From Halotia branconii CENA392 (GTDB lineage: Bacteria; Cyanobacteriota; Cyanobacteriia; Cyanobacteriales; Nostocaceae): a stretch of 64,000 nt of DNA. The stretch is from positions 5,621,455-5,685,454 of the forward strand of contig NZ_CP124543.1 in NCBI RefSeq assembly GCF_029953635.1, read 5' to 3'. Shown in pieces: positions 8,548 through 17,415 of the stretch. The notes under the pieces were generated by a model. It made no database searches and had not been told where the DNA came from. It saw nothing but the letters and a program-made list of their open reading frames with translations. The position numbers and the translations under genes are program-made. Position 1 is the first letter of the stretch; each line of letters begins with the position of its first letter.

Positions 8548-9444
8548 ATGAGTAGAACCTATAAAGTAACTGGGATTAATCTTAAAACCCAGGCACTGGG
8601 AGAATCTGACAGAATAGTGACAATTTTGACACGGGAATTTGGTTTGATTCGAGCAGTTGCCCCTGGCGCACGCAAGCACAACTCTAGCCTTGGTGGCAGG
8701 AGTGGAATGTTTGTAGTGAATGAACTATTAATTGCTAAAGGGCGATCGCTCGATAAAATTACTCAAGCACAAACGTTAAAAACTTATCCTGGTCTGGCTC
8801 AAGATCTGGGAAAATTATCTGCTAGTCAATATTTAGCAGAAATAGTCTTATGTCAAGCTTTAAGCGAGCAACCCCAAGAAGAAATTTATGAATTATTTAA
8901 TGAACATCTTCAGCGGTTAGAAGCTTTACCAAAGTCAGAAGCAACTGCTGTTGTTGCACATCTAGCTCAAGGAGTATTTCATCTTTTAGCTTTGGGAGGA
9001 CTGACACCCCAGGTACAAGTATGTTGTTTAACTCAACGTCCCTTAACACCAGACTTTACAAATCCCAATTGGCAAGTAGGATTTAGCATTACTGCGGGGG
9101 GAACAGTTTGCTTAGAGGCTTGGGAAGGCTTGCGATCGCAAAGTAAAAAACAAGCTCCCCTCCTACCATCGCCCCATTTTACCTCCATAGCATCTTCCCC
9201 AAAATCTAGTTATCAAACTGTTGCCCATCGGCAAGAAATACCAGTAATTTCCAGTCGCCTAAATGCTACAGAACTGGCCATGTTTCAACAGTTGTCACAA
9301 CCAGAGATAATGCAAGTAAACCCAGTCAAAGATTATGGCTGGTTATCTGTTGAGCAAATTTTGCGCCAGTATGCTCAATATCATTTAGGTCGCCCGATTC
9401 GCTCTGCTTCTTTGATTGACTCTTATTTTGCTGCAAACTCATGA
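8548..9444 (+). CDS. recO: DNA repair protein RecO
   Basis: A 298-residue RecO, which loads RecA on SSB-coated single strands together with RecR. The N-terminal OB fold is recognisable (KVTGINLKTQALGESDRIVTIL, written here in part, then REFGLIRAVAPGARK). The central zinc-finger-like region has clustered cysteines (QVCCLTQRPL and later TVCLEAWEG), and the helical C terminus ends in LGRPIRSASLIDSYF, typical of cyanobacterial RecO. Its stop overlaps the next gene by four bases (ATGA). Confidence 0.93.
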   Translation: MSRTYKVTGINLKTQALGESDRIVTILTREFGLIRAVAPGARKHNSSLGGRSGMFVVNELLIAKGRSLDKITQAQTLKTYPGLAQDLGKLSASQYLAEIVLCQALSEQPQEEIYELFNEHLQRLEALPKSEATAVVAHLAQGVFHLLALGGLTPQVQVCCLTQRPLTPDFTNPNWQVGFSITAGGTVCLEAWEGLRSQSKKQAPLLPSPHFTSIASSPKSSYQTVAHRQEIPVISSRLNATELAMFQQLSQPEIMQVNPVKDYGWLSVEQILRQYAQYHLGRPIRSASLIDSYFAANS

Positions 9445-11066
9445 TGCAACCGTCTGATTTGGATTCAAAAATCCTACCCCTATCACCAAGCTACGCCAAA
9501 AAACAGAACAAGGCATCAGTTCCTAAAGTTCCGAATCATCTGAGTGCAGTTCCTAAATCTACACCCAGTCACATGAATCGCGAAGAAATGTCCTCACAAG
9601 ACATTTCCATAAATAATAAACATGAAACATCGGAAATACCAAAAAACGATATTTCTCAGCAATCTGAAAAACCAACTCAAGCATTAAATACAGACCAGAC
9701 AGATAAAAATAGCGATCGCAATGGACAAAACTCACCAGTAGCTAATGTCCCACAAACAGAATTAAATGACTCTGGTTCAGGTAATTTACCCCAGCAGGGA
9801 TTTTTACCAGTATTAAAAAATCCTAATTTTCTCGCCCTTTGGGGTGGTCAAGTTTTTTGCCAATTGGCAGATAAAGTGTATTTAGTATTAATGATTGCTT
9901 TGATTAATACTCAGTTTCAATCAAGTGATCAAAGCATTAGTGGCTGGGTGTCTGCTTTAATGATGGCTTTTACCATTCCAGCGGTACTGTTTGGTTCAAT
10001 CGCTGGTGTGTTTGTGGATCGCTGGTCTAAAAAGGCCGTGCTAGTGTCCACAAATGTTTGGCGTGGCATTCTGGTTTTAGCAATACCCGTGCTGCTGTGG
10101 TTAACTCATGATTGGCAACCTATAGGAGTGATACCAGTAGGTTTTGCAATTATTTTGGGCGTAACTTTTTTAGTTTCCACACTGACACAGTTTTTTGCCC
10201 CAGCAGAACAAGCTGCAATTCCTTTAGTTGTGGAAGAACAGCACTTACTTTCGGCTAATTCCCTATATACAACAACCATGATGGCATCGGTAATTGTCGG
10301 GTTTGCCATTGGAGAACCATTATTAGCGATCGCTGATGCTATTTGGCTAAAACTTGGTGGTGGTGAAGAACTCGGCAAAGAACTGTTGGTAGGTGGTAGT
10401 TATGCGATCGCTGGGATAATTTTGTTTCTGTTAGCGACTAAAGAAAAACCCCACGCACCCGAAACCGCATTTCCTCATGTTTTCTCTGACTTACGTGATG
10501 GTTTTAGCTACCTTAATGCTAATTATCGCGTCCGCAATGCCTTACTACAATTGATTATTTTATTTTCTGTCTTTGCGGCATTAACTGTTTTAGCTGTGCG
10601 GATGGCAGAAATAATTCCTAACTTAAAAGCTTCCCAGTTTGGCTTTTTACTAGCATCTGGGGGTGTGGGGATTGCGATCGGGGCAACACTCCTGGGTCAG
10701 TTTGGTCAACGTTTCTCTTATCCTCAATTGAGTTTTTGCGGTTGTGCCGGGATGGCAGCATCTTTAATTGGTCTTTCAATATTCACAACCCAACTATGGA
10801 TAGTTCTATTGTTAGTGGCTCTATTGGGTATCTTTGGGGCGCTAGTAGGTATCCCAATGCAAACAGCAATCCAGACAGAAACCCCGGCAGAAATGCGGGG
10901 CAAAGTATTCGGCTTACAAAATAATGTGATTAATATTGCCCTTTCTTTACCTCTAGCGTTGGCAGGTGTAGCAGAAACCTTTGTCGGATTACATGCAGTT
11001 TTTTTGGGATTAGCTGCGATCGTCTTTTCAGGAGCTATCTTAACTTGGTATAACTCCCATGAATAA
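9441..11066 (+). CDS. MFS transporter with long hydrophilic N-terminal extension
   Basis: A 541-residue protein. Residues 1-125 are polar and rich in Ser, Gln, Asn and Lys with no membrane segment; residues 130-540 form about 11-12 transmembrane helices starting at NFLALWGGQVFCQLADK. The loop GVFVDRWSKKAVL matches the major facilitator motif A region, and GMxxAxxxGxxI-like glycine helices follow. It resembles the Enterobactin exporter/MFS_3 type efflux carriers; the substrate is unknown. A start at a later ATG is possible, but the extension is in frame with the recO overlap and lacks stops, so ATG at 9441 is kept. Confidence 0.85.
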   Translation: MMQPSDLDSKILPLSPSYAKKQNKASVPKVPNHLSAVPKSTPSHMNREEMSSQDISINNKHETSEIPKNDISQQSEKPTQALNTDQTDKNSDRNGQNSPVANVPQTELNDSGSGNLPQQGFLPVLKNPNFLALWGGQVFCQLADKVYLVLMIALINTQFQSSDQSISGWVSALMMAFTIPAVLFGSIAGVFVDRWSKKAVLVSTNVWRGILVLAIPVLLWLTHDWQPIGVIPVGFAIILGVTFLVSTLTQFFAPAEQAAIPLVVEEQHLLSANSLYTTTMMASVIVGFAIGEPLLAIADAIWLKLGGGEELGKELLVGGSYAIAGIILFLLATKEKPHAPETAFPHVFSDLRDGFSYLNANYRVRNALLQLIILFSVFAALTVLAVRMAEIIPNLKASQFGFLLASGGVGIAIGATLLGQFGQRFSYPQLSFCGCAGMAASLIGLSIFTTQLWIVLLLVALLGIFGALVGIPMQTAIQTETPAEMRGKVFGLQNNVINIALSLPLALAGVAETFVGLHAVFLGLAAIVFSGAILTWYNSHE

Positions 11067-11524
11067 TTATCGAAATCATCACTTTGATAATTTATAGCAG
11101 TTCCCAATTACATGAGGTACAGTCTAGCTTCTAATTACTAGCCCCTAGCCCCTAGTCTCTAGTCCCTAATCTTAACGAAATATACCTCACTAAAACGAGA
11201 AATGCTATATAACTTTGATGTCATTATTAACTTCATGAAAATTTAGCTTTCATGCTAAACTAAGTCCAGTGAAAATTTATCAAAGATTTGCTGGGTATCA
11301 TTTGGATATTAACCAGAGAAAGTTGTCATCAATATATGTTGATAAACAACTTATAAGTTAAAGTCAATAAGCGATAAATACACTAAATTTAATAATTGTC
11401 AAAATTGGGTTAGGTGGAGTTTTATGGTCAACAAAAAGCCAGGAACTGCAACGGGATAAAAGGCAGATTATCAAGGATAACAAATTAATATATTAAACCC
11501 GTTTTTCTGATAGTTAAATAAAGA
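11067..11524. other. intergenic region with CTAGCCC heptamer repeats
   Basis: No convincing gene. A weak inverted repeat AATTATC/GATAATT lies just after the MFS stop (11065-11092). Positions 11139-11169 are tandem heptamers of the CTAGCCC/CTAGTCC type. The remainder is AT-rich and probably carries the promoter of the glycosyltransferase gene. A tiny open frame at 11424-11459 (MVNKKPGTATG) precedes it and might be a leader, with nothing further to support it. Confidence 0.5.
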
Positions 11525-12673
11525 ATGCGTATAGCCTGGATTGGAAAAAAATCACCCTTTTGTGGCAACGTCACCTACAGCCGGGAAATTACAAATGCCT
11601 TGTTAGACCGGGGACACCAAGTTAGCTTTCTTCACTTTGCCCAAGAAGAATCTGAACCTGATAATTGGCCAAACTGTCAAGATGTGCCTTTACCCTTCAT
11701 TTATAAGTCTCAGGTTTACACAATTCCTACTTTCAAAGCGACCAAGGTTTTAACTCAGTCGCTACGTCGTATTAAGCCCGACGTAGTTCATGCTTCTTTG
11801 ACTTTATCTCCCCTTGATTTTGTTTTACCAGAGATCTGTGAAGAACTAAATTTGCCTCTGGTTGCCACTTTTCACACACCATTTGCAGGTAAAGGAGCAA
11901 AACTCATATCGGGAACACAGCTTTTAGCTTATCAACTCTACGCGCCTTTTTTGGGTAACTATAATCGCGTCATTGTATTTTCTCAAATTCAGCGAGAGTT
12001 GCTGGCGAAGATGGGTGTACGGGAAGAAAATATTGCTGTGATTCCCAACGGTGTCGATACTACAAAATACTCTCCTGGATCTTCTACAATTAAAGCAGAG
12101 TTCAAAGCCGAACGCTTATTTGTATACCAAGGTCGGATAGCCCCAGAAAAAAATGTTGAACCCCTCCTCCGCGCTTGGAAACAGTCGGAAATGGGAACTG
12201 ATAGCAAGTTACTAATTGTCGGCGATGGCCCTTTAAAGTCTTCTTTAGAACCTTTTTATAATTGGGAATACGGGATTACTTGGTTAGGTTTTGTAGCTGA
12301 TGAAAACCGCCGCATCGAAATTTTACGGGGTGCAGATGTATTTATTTTGCCTTCATTAGTAGAGGGTTTATCTCTATCGTTATTAGAAGCTATGGCTTGT
12401 GGATTGGCTTGTTTAGCTACTGATGTCGGTGCAGATGGAGAAGTGATGGAGAAAGGGGCAGGGGTAGTTTTGAATACAAAGACAGTGCGATCGCAACTAA
12501 GAACGCTTTTACCTCTATTCCAAGATCATCCTGAATTGACAACTCTACTAGGGCAAAAAGCCAGACAGCGTATATTAGACCGCTATACCCTCAGCAAGAA
12601 TATTAGTTTATTGGAAGAATTATATCAGGAAGTTTTAGTACAACGACCTGTACCTCTTAGCAGGGGAGCATAG
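11525..12673 (+). CDS. family-4 glycosyltransferase (candidate digalactosyldiacylglycerol synthase)
   Basis: A 382-residue GT-B glycosyltransferase. The N-terminal half starts MRIAWIGKKSPFCGNVTY, and the C-terminal half has the GT4 nucleotide-sugar signature: GRIAPEKNVEPLL followed by PSLVEGLSLSLLEAMACG with the E-x7-E pair. No signal peptide or membrane helix is visible. The N-terminal WIGKKxPFCGNVTY pattern resembles, from memory, cyanobacterial DgdA (Synechocystis slr1508 type), which adds the second galactose to make digalactosyldiacylglycerol in thylakoids. That specific role is an inference; the GT4 assignment is firm. Confidence 0.8.
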   Translation: MRIAWIGKKSPFCGNVTYSREITNALLDRGHQVSFLHFAQEESEPDNWPNCQDVPLPFIYKSQVYTIPTFKATKVLTQSLRRIKPDVVHASLTLSPLDFVLPEICEELNLPLVATFHTPFAGKGAKLISGTQLLAYQLYAPFLGNYNRVIVFSQIQRELLAKMGVREENIAVIPNGVDTTKYSPGSSTIKAEFKAERLFVYQGRIAPEKNVEPLLRAWKQSEMGTDSKLLIVGDGPLKSSLEPFYNWEYGITWLGFVADENRRIEILRGADVFILPSLVEGLSLSLLEAMACGLACLATDVGADGEVMEKGAGVVLNTKTVRSQLRTLLPLFQDHPELTTLLGQKARQRILDRYTLSKNISLLEELYQEVLVQRPVPLSRGA

Positions 12674-13167
12674 GTTTTTAGTAGTTCTGAATGTATCTGG
12701 TAATTATCTCAGCGATAAGTGGCGATCGCTGAGAAATTTTGCTTTTTTAACGTGAGTCTCCAAGGAAGGCGCACCAGTAAGAAGGGCAAAGAACCTCTTC
12801 CCAATCCTTATTTGACGCAAAACTAATGACAAGTGTTTAGTTAGACATGATATAAGACAATACGGTTCAGTTAAGAACAGAACGTACCCAAAAGTAAGAA
12901 AAAACGTAGACCGAAGGGCTTGCCGTAGGCTACCACAAAGGCAAGGCAGCGCGGTCTTGGGGAGCCAGTCCGTTGGGCGGGTTTCCCGACTTGAAGGAAC
13001 TGGCGTGGTTTCCCCCATGAGCGACTGCCGTACAAAGAACACGTAGACACGAAGTGGCTTCCCGAAGGGTAGTAATAAGAGTTTTAGAGAATCTTTCGCA
13101 AGTCCTGACAGGTTTTTGGCACTAACTGAACTGTATTGTGATATAAGAAGAGAAAGCGTAGGCGTAG
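12674..13167. other. gene-poor region with multi-copy palindromic repeats
   Basis: No supported gene. The stretch 12900-13080 is GC-rich and contains imperfect palindromes (GCGCGGTCTTGGGGAGCCAG, CCGTTGGGCGGGTTTCCC, CTTCCCGAAGGG) of the type dispersed many times in Nostocales genomes. Open frames on the minus strand here encode low-complexity peptides and have no ribosome binding site. Confidence 0.5.
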
Positions 13168-13367
13168 GCATCGCCTCGCACTGTTAATGCATCGCCTCGT
13201 ATTGTTAATGTATCGTCCCGCATTGCTAATGCATCGCCTCGTATTGTTAATGTATCGCCTCGCATTGTGAATGCATCGTCCCGCATTGTGAATGCATCGT
13301 TTCGTATTGTTAATGTATCGACTGGTACTGTTGATGCATCGCCTCGCATTGTTAATACATCGCTTTG
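13168..13367. repeat. 21-bp tandem repeat array (nine units plus a partial tenth)
   Basis: Units begin GCATCGCCTCG or GTATCG and end TTGTTAAT; they start at 13168, 13189, 13210, 13231, 13252, 13273, 13294, 13315 and 13336, with a partial unit at 13357. The period of 21 keeps three minus-strand and two plus-strand frames open, giving seven-residue repeats such as RGDALTI on the minus strand. The units differ at a few positions and have no spacers, so this is not a CRISPR array. Whether it is translated is unknown. Confidence 0.85.
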
Positions 13368-13486
13368 TAAAAATTAATTCGCCTGAGTGCGTGGTTACTC
13401 TCAAAGACTTATGTGTACACGCTAGCCTTGAAGGAGAAGGGTTTGGGGTGAGGTCAAAACATGACTATCGAACTCACCTAATTTTA

Positions 13487-15502
13487 CTATTGTGACTTGA
13501 GAGAGTCGCGCAAAGATGCTAAATTTTTACGACAAGTCACAGTATGAGGATGATTTGCTCCTAATTGTCGCTCTAAAATATCTAATGCTTGGAAATACAA
13601 AGGTTCGGCTTGGTCGTAGCGTCCTTGGGAATCATAAAGTAATGCCAAGTTGTTGAGGCTGGTGGCGACATCGGGATGATTGTCTCCCAGTAGGCGTTGT
13701 CTTAGTTCTAAAGCTTGGAGATACAAAGGTTCGGCTTGGTCGTAGCGTCCTTGGGATTTGTAGAGTAATGCCAAGTTGTTGAGGCTGTTGGCGATATCGG
13801 GATGATTGTCTCCCAGCAGGCGTTTTCTTAGTTCTAAAGCTTGGAGATACAAAGGTTCGGCTTGGTCGTAGCGTCCTTGGGAGTAGTACAGATTTGCCAA
13901 GTTGTTAAGGCTGGAGGCGACATCGGGATGATTGTCTCCCAGCAGGCGTTTCAAGAGTTCTAAAGCTTGGAGATACAAAGGTTCGGCTTGGTCGTAGCGT
14001 CCTTGGGAACGGTAGAGTCCAGCCAAGTTGTTGAGGCTGTTGGCGACAGCAGGATGATTGTCTCCCAGCAGGCGTTTTCTTAGTTCTAAAGCTTGGAGAT
14101 ACAAAAGTTCGGCTTGGTCGTAGCGTCCTTGGGAATAGTATAGTAATGCCAAGTTGTTGAGGCTGGTGGCGACATCGGGATGATTGTCTCCCAGTAGGCG
14201 TTGTCTTAGTTCTAAAGCTTGGAGATACAAAGGTTCGGCTTGGTCGTAGCGTCCTTGGGAATAGTATAGTAATGCCAAGTTGTTGAGGCTGGTGGCGACA
14301 TCGGGATGATTGTCTCCCAGTAGGCGTTGTCTTAGTTCTAAAGCTTGGAGATACAAAGGTTCGGCTTGGTCGTAGCGTCCTTGGGAATAGTATAGTAATG
14401 CCAAGTTGTTGAGGCTGGTGGCGACATCGGGATGATTGTCTCCCAGTAGGCGTTGTCTTAGTTCTAAAGCTTGGAGATACAAAGGTTCGGCTTGGTCGTA
14501 GCGTCCTTGGGATTTGTAGAGTAATGCCAAGTTGTTGAGGCTTTGGGCGACATCGGGATGATTATCTCCCAGCAGGCGTTGTCTTAGTTCTAAAGCTTGG
14601 AGATACAAAGGTTCGGCTTGGTCGTAGCGTCCTTGGGATTTGTAGAGTAATGCCAAGTTGTTGAGGTTATTAGCTAAGTCAGTTTCTAAACCCAATTGTG
14701 TTTGCAAATTAATTGCTTGCAAATAATATTTAATTGCTAGATTCTCTTCTTGTTGATAATGTTGTGTTTCTCCTTTTTCTACTCGTCTACTATAAATATT
14801 TCCTAACTGCGAATACAAGCTACTTAGTAATTTTGGGTCTTGGTGATTATCTTTAGTTTCTATCTGTTCAACCAATCTCTCTAAATCTGCTATTGGTAAT
14901 CCCGAATATCTACTATCATTTAAATTTACTAATTCATCATTGTTTAATATATTTCTAATTGGTTCAATATCTTGAATAGGAACAATATTTTTGGGTTTGC
15001 AGGCAAAATGAAATACCCCATTGCGCCAACTCCAAAAATCGGGAGCTTTTTTGATTAAATTAACTAAAACTTGATTTGTCACCCACAACACGATCGCAAA
15101 AGGAAATTCTCGTAGTGCTTCCCTTGTCCATTGCAAATAACCAAAAAACTTTTCTTGTTCAGATTGTGATTCGACTAGCTTCAAAAAATAAAGCTGTTCT
15201 ACACCTGTAACTGTAATCATTGCGGCTTGATGTTGCTGTAAATATGCTTCGCTTTCAACTAATTGTTGAATCGCAGCTTTCAAGCTTGGTTCTGCTTTCG
15301 CTAAAGCGACATGATAACAACGGATATCTGGTTGCAGTTCTGCTTGATAACGAGCAATAATTTCTTGGCGAAAATTTTCATAATCACAAACTGCAATTAG
15401 TAAATTTAAACGCCCAATTCCTGCTTCAATGGAAACAATTAAATCATCGTAAGCATCTTGATTTTGTTCATCTAAATTATTTGATGCTGGATTCGTCATC
15501 AT
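13487..15502 (-). CDS. TPR protein with N-terminal conserved cyanobacterial domain
   Basis: A 671-residue protein. Residues 1-190 form a conserved domain (SIEAGIGRLNLLIAVCD near 25-41, VTGVEQLYFLKLVES near 98-112, FAIVLWVTNQVLVNLIKKAP near 136-155) that resembles a P-loop NTPase without a Walker A motif. Residues 280-657 are nine 42-residue kinesin-light-chain-type TPR units with the core YDQAEPLYLQALELRQRLLG; a partial unit ends the protein. TPRs mediate protein binding. The start overlaps the stop of the upstream ATPase gene by four bases, so the two should be made together. Two start codons lie three bases apart. A role as sensor or scaffold in a conflict system is inference. Confidence 0.8.
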   Translation of the reverse strand: MMTNPASNNLDEQNQDAYDDLIVSIEAGIGRLNLLIAVCDYENFRQEIIARYQAELQPDIRCYHVALAKAEPSLKAAIQQLVESEAYLQQHQAAMITVTGVEQLYFLKLVESQSEQEKFFGYLQWTREALREFPFAIVLWVTNQVLVNLIKKAPDFWSWRNGVFHFACKPKNIVPIQDIEPIRNILNNDELVNLNDSRYSGLPIADLERLVEQIETKDNHQDPKLLSSLYSQLGNIYSRRVEKGETQHYQQEENLAIKYYLQAINLQTQLGLETDLANNLNNLALLYKSQGRYDQAEPLYLQALELRQRLLGDNHPDVAQSLNNLALLYKSQGRYDQAEPLYLQALELRQRLLGDNHPDVATSLNNLALLYYSQGRYDQAEPLYLQALELRQRLLGDNHPDVATSLNNLALLYYSQGRYDQAEPLYLQALELRQRLLGDNHPDVATSLNNLALLYYSQGRYDQAELLYLQALELRKRLLGDNHPAVANSLNNLAGLYRSQGRYDQAEPLYLQALELLKRLLGDNHPDVASSLNNLANLYYSQGRYDQAEPLYLQALELRKRLLGDNHPDIANSLNNLALLYKSQGRYDQAEPLYLQALELRQRLLGDNHPDVATSLNNLALLYDSQGRYDQAEPLYFQALDILERQLGANHPHTVTCRKNLASLRDSLKSQ
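13532..14665 (-). repeat. nine 126-bp coding repeats (TPR units)
   Basis: Nine tandem 126-bp units encode the TPR array of the gene at 13487-15502. Several neighbouring units (for example those covering about 14160-14540) are identical or nearly so over 100 bases or more at the DNA level, including silent positions. Such identity points to recent unit duplication or gene conversion. Confidence 0.9.
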
Positions 15503-16782
15503 ATCAAATCCTCATCGCGCAACAGTTCCACTACTATAGGATGTACATCGTACCAATTTTTATTATTGCGATATTCTAGAACATACAACCCGTGTAATAA
15601 ATCCAGAAATTCTTGTGCTTTAGGATCTTCGGGTTTAAAGTTTTGGTAAGTGGTTTGTAAGATTTTATATTCTGCACTGCCCAAAGGTAGAGCAAAATCG
15701 TTACGGATGTGATTAATCGCTTGGTCTAAAATATCTGCATTAATCATCACAGCTTCATCTGGTTGGCGGCGAATTAACCGCAAACAAATTCGACAGCATT
15801 CGTTAGCAATCCGAATTAATTCCCGCAGCACTCCACCGCTATTTAAAGCAATCTTTTGAGCTGTTTGCGGTTCTATTAACTCTTGTTGAATGCGTTTTTG
15901 CAGAATTTCACAGAGAATATCAAACGTTTCTTGACGTGGTTGGGCATTTGGCTGGCGACTCTCACCTTTAGGAAATAACTTCAAAACAGGCATAACCACA
16001 ACTTGGTCATTAGTTTCGTTTTCGATAATTGGCTTGAGTGCAGTTTCTCGCAGTGCCGCAATCGGAATTGTGTAAATAATCCGAAATCCTGGTAAGCACA
16101 GGGCTTTAATATTATCTTTATAAATAGTATTAACAACACTCAAATCAAGCTTATCTAAATCATCAATAATCACCAAGACATCTTTTTTATATGCTATTTG
16201 AATCGCTGCGGCAATAATATTTAATTGGGCAACTAATTCTGATACTTTACGTTCAAACTCCTGTTTAATTTCGTAGCGAATTGTCGAATCTACTTTTAAT
16301 TTAGTGCTAATTGATTTAAATATACTATTTTCGTTAGTTGCTTCAGCTTGAATACTTTTTTCTTCAGTGCGAGTGCGGGTAGCAAACCATTTTTCTAAAG
16401 CATCTTTTGTAGATTGGGGAATATTGACTTGGCGTGCTTCTGCCTCCAGCATTAAATTAAGCCCAATGGCAAACAAAATATTGATGTGATTAACATCAGA
16501 CATTTCGATAGTTTCGGCAATGGAGAAAAACACCACAAAATATCTATCGTGAATGTTGCGGCTAAATTCTGCTAGCAAGGTTGACTTACCACAGCCACGA
16601 TGTCCGGTAAAAATAATTTTGCCATCATTGCTAGGACTATCTTCCACGAGTTGTTCTAATTCATCAATCGTATCCCCGCCATACTCAACTCGGAACTGCT
16701 TTAAGTCTTTTTCTTGTGACAAAGGCAGTAATTCTAAGTTGCGGTAGGCTTCTTGAAAGGACTTTAACAAATCTTTAGACAT
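15499..16782 (-). CDS. P-loop ATPase (AAA/STAND-like) partner of TPR protein
   Basis: A 427-residue protein with Walker A GHRGCGKST (residues 60-68) and Walker B VLVIIDDLDKLD (202-213). A serine/threonine-rich insertion with charged residues separates them (about 135-165). Downstream are an arginine-rich region with PIAALRETAL and a helical C-terminal part resembling a winged-helix tail (GLYVLEYRNNKNWYDVHPIVVELL). No membrane helix is present. The family looks like KAP/STAND-type ATPases that switch conformation on nucleotide exchange. It overlaps the TPR gene by four bases (ATGA), so ATPase and TPR protein probably form one complex. Function is not known. Confidence 0.75.
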   Translation of the reverse strand: MSKDLLKSFQEAYRNLELLPLSQEKDLKQFRVEYGGDTIDELEQLVEDSPSNDGKIIFTGHRGCGKSTLLAEFSRNIHDRYFVVFFSIAETIEMSDVNHINILFAIGLNLMLEAEARQVNIPQSTKDALEKWFATRTRTEEKSIQAEATNENSIFKSISTKLKVDSTIRYEIKQEFERKVSELVAQLNIIAAAIQIAYKKDVLVIIDDLDKLDLSVVNTIYKDNIKALCLPGFRIIYTIPIAALRETALKPIIENETNDQVVVMPVLKLFPKGESRQPNAQPRQETFDILCEILQKRIQQELIEPQTAQKIALNSGGVLRELIRIANECCRICLRLIRRQPDEAVMINADILDQAINHIRNDFALPLGSAEYKILQTTYQNFKPEDPKAQEFLDLLHGLYVLEYRNNKNWYDVHPIVVELLRDEDLI

Positions 16783-17415
16783 CGAGATACATCTGCTAAA
16801 ATGGCGAACTCTATCATATTATGAAAGATTGAACTATCATTTTTACACTTGTAAGTAAATATTGTATTAGTTCTAACTAAATTATCTTCTGGCAAATTGA
16901 CTCATTTTATTTGTAATTAAAATATAGTTTGTATTTAATGTAACTTCTAATTTAGGAAGTTGATTATTTTGGCTTTAATTAATTTTTTCACAAATATTTT
17001 AATACTTAATATAGTAGTAAAAGTTTCTCTGTAAATCTATAAACAGGCTCTAGATTTTACAACCTTATTCCCTATGACGGCAGTTGCTCCACTTGCCCTG
17101 AGCGAAGCCGAAGGGATGCCCCATGCCCCATACCCCAAAATCTATTTAACACTGAAGACAAACAAATAAACTTACACAACCAACTAGTGACTTATCCTGT
17201 TATTTGGTATGATTTTTATCAATTAATAATTGTTAAATAAATTAAGAAAAAATTAGGCAAATTATTCAAATAATTATCGCTGTTCAGAGAAAATTAAGTT
17301 AACCTGGGAATTTAGTAATTGTGAAGAACATATTGTTGTTACTGGGTGGCAACATTAGAGATTCGCTTTAATCTCTATGTAATCGAACCAGCAAGTAAAA
17401 TGATTAACATAGAAT
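16783..17415. other. AT-rich intergenic region between divergent genes
   Basis: No gene is seen. The region serves as the divergent upstream region of the ATPase-TPR operon (minus) and the GT39 gene (plus). It is strongly AT-rich except for 17075-17150, where a dispersed repeat (CCTGAGCGAAGCCGAAGGG followed by CCCCATGCCCCATACCCC) is inserted. Confidence 0.5.

Noticed and set aside
12704..13171. 155-codon minus-strand frame
   Set aside because: It reads through dispersed GC-rich palindromes and has no recognisable domain.
13168..13367. Possible CRISPR array
   Set aside because: Units are 21 bp and directly adjacent without unique spacers, and no cas gene is nearby.
13084..13404. Minus-strand open frames rich in RCINNAR or RGDALT heptads
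   Set aside because: They exist because a 21-bp repeat keeps frames open; no ribosome binding site or non-repeat domain is present, so they are reported as a repeat only.
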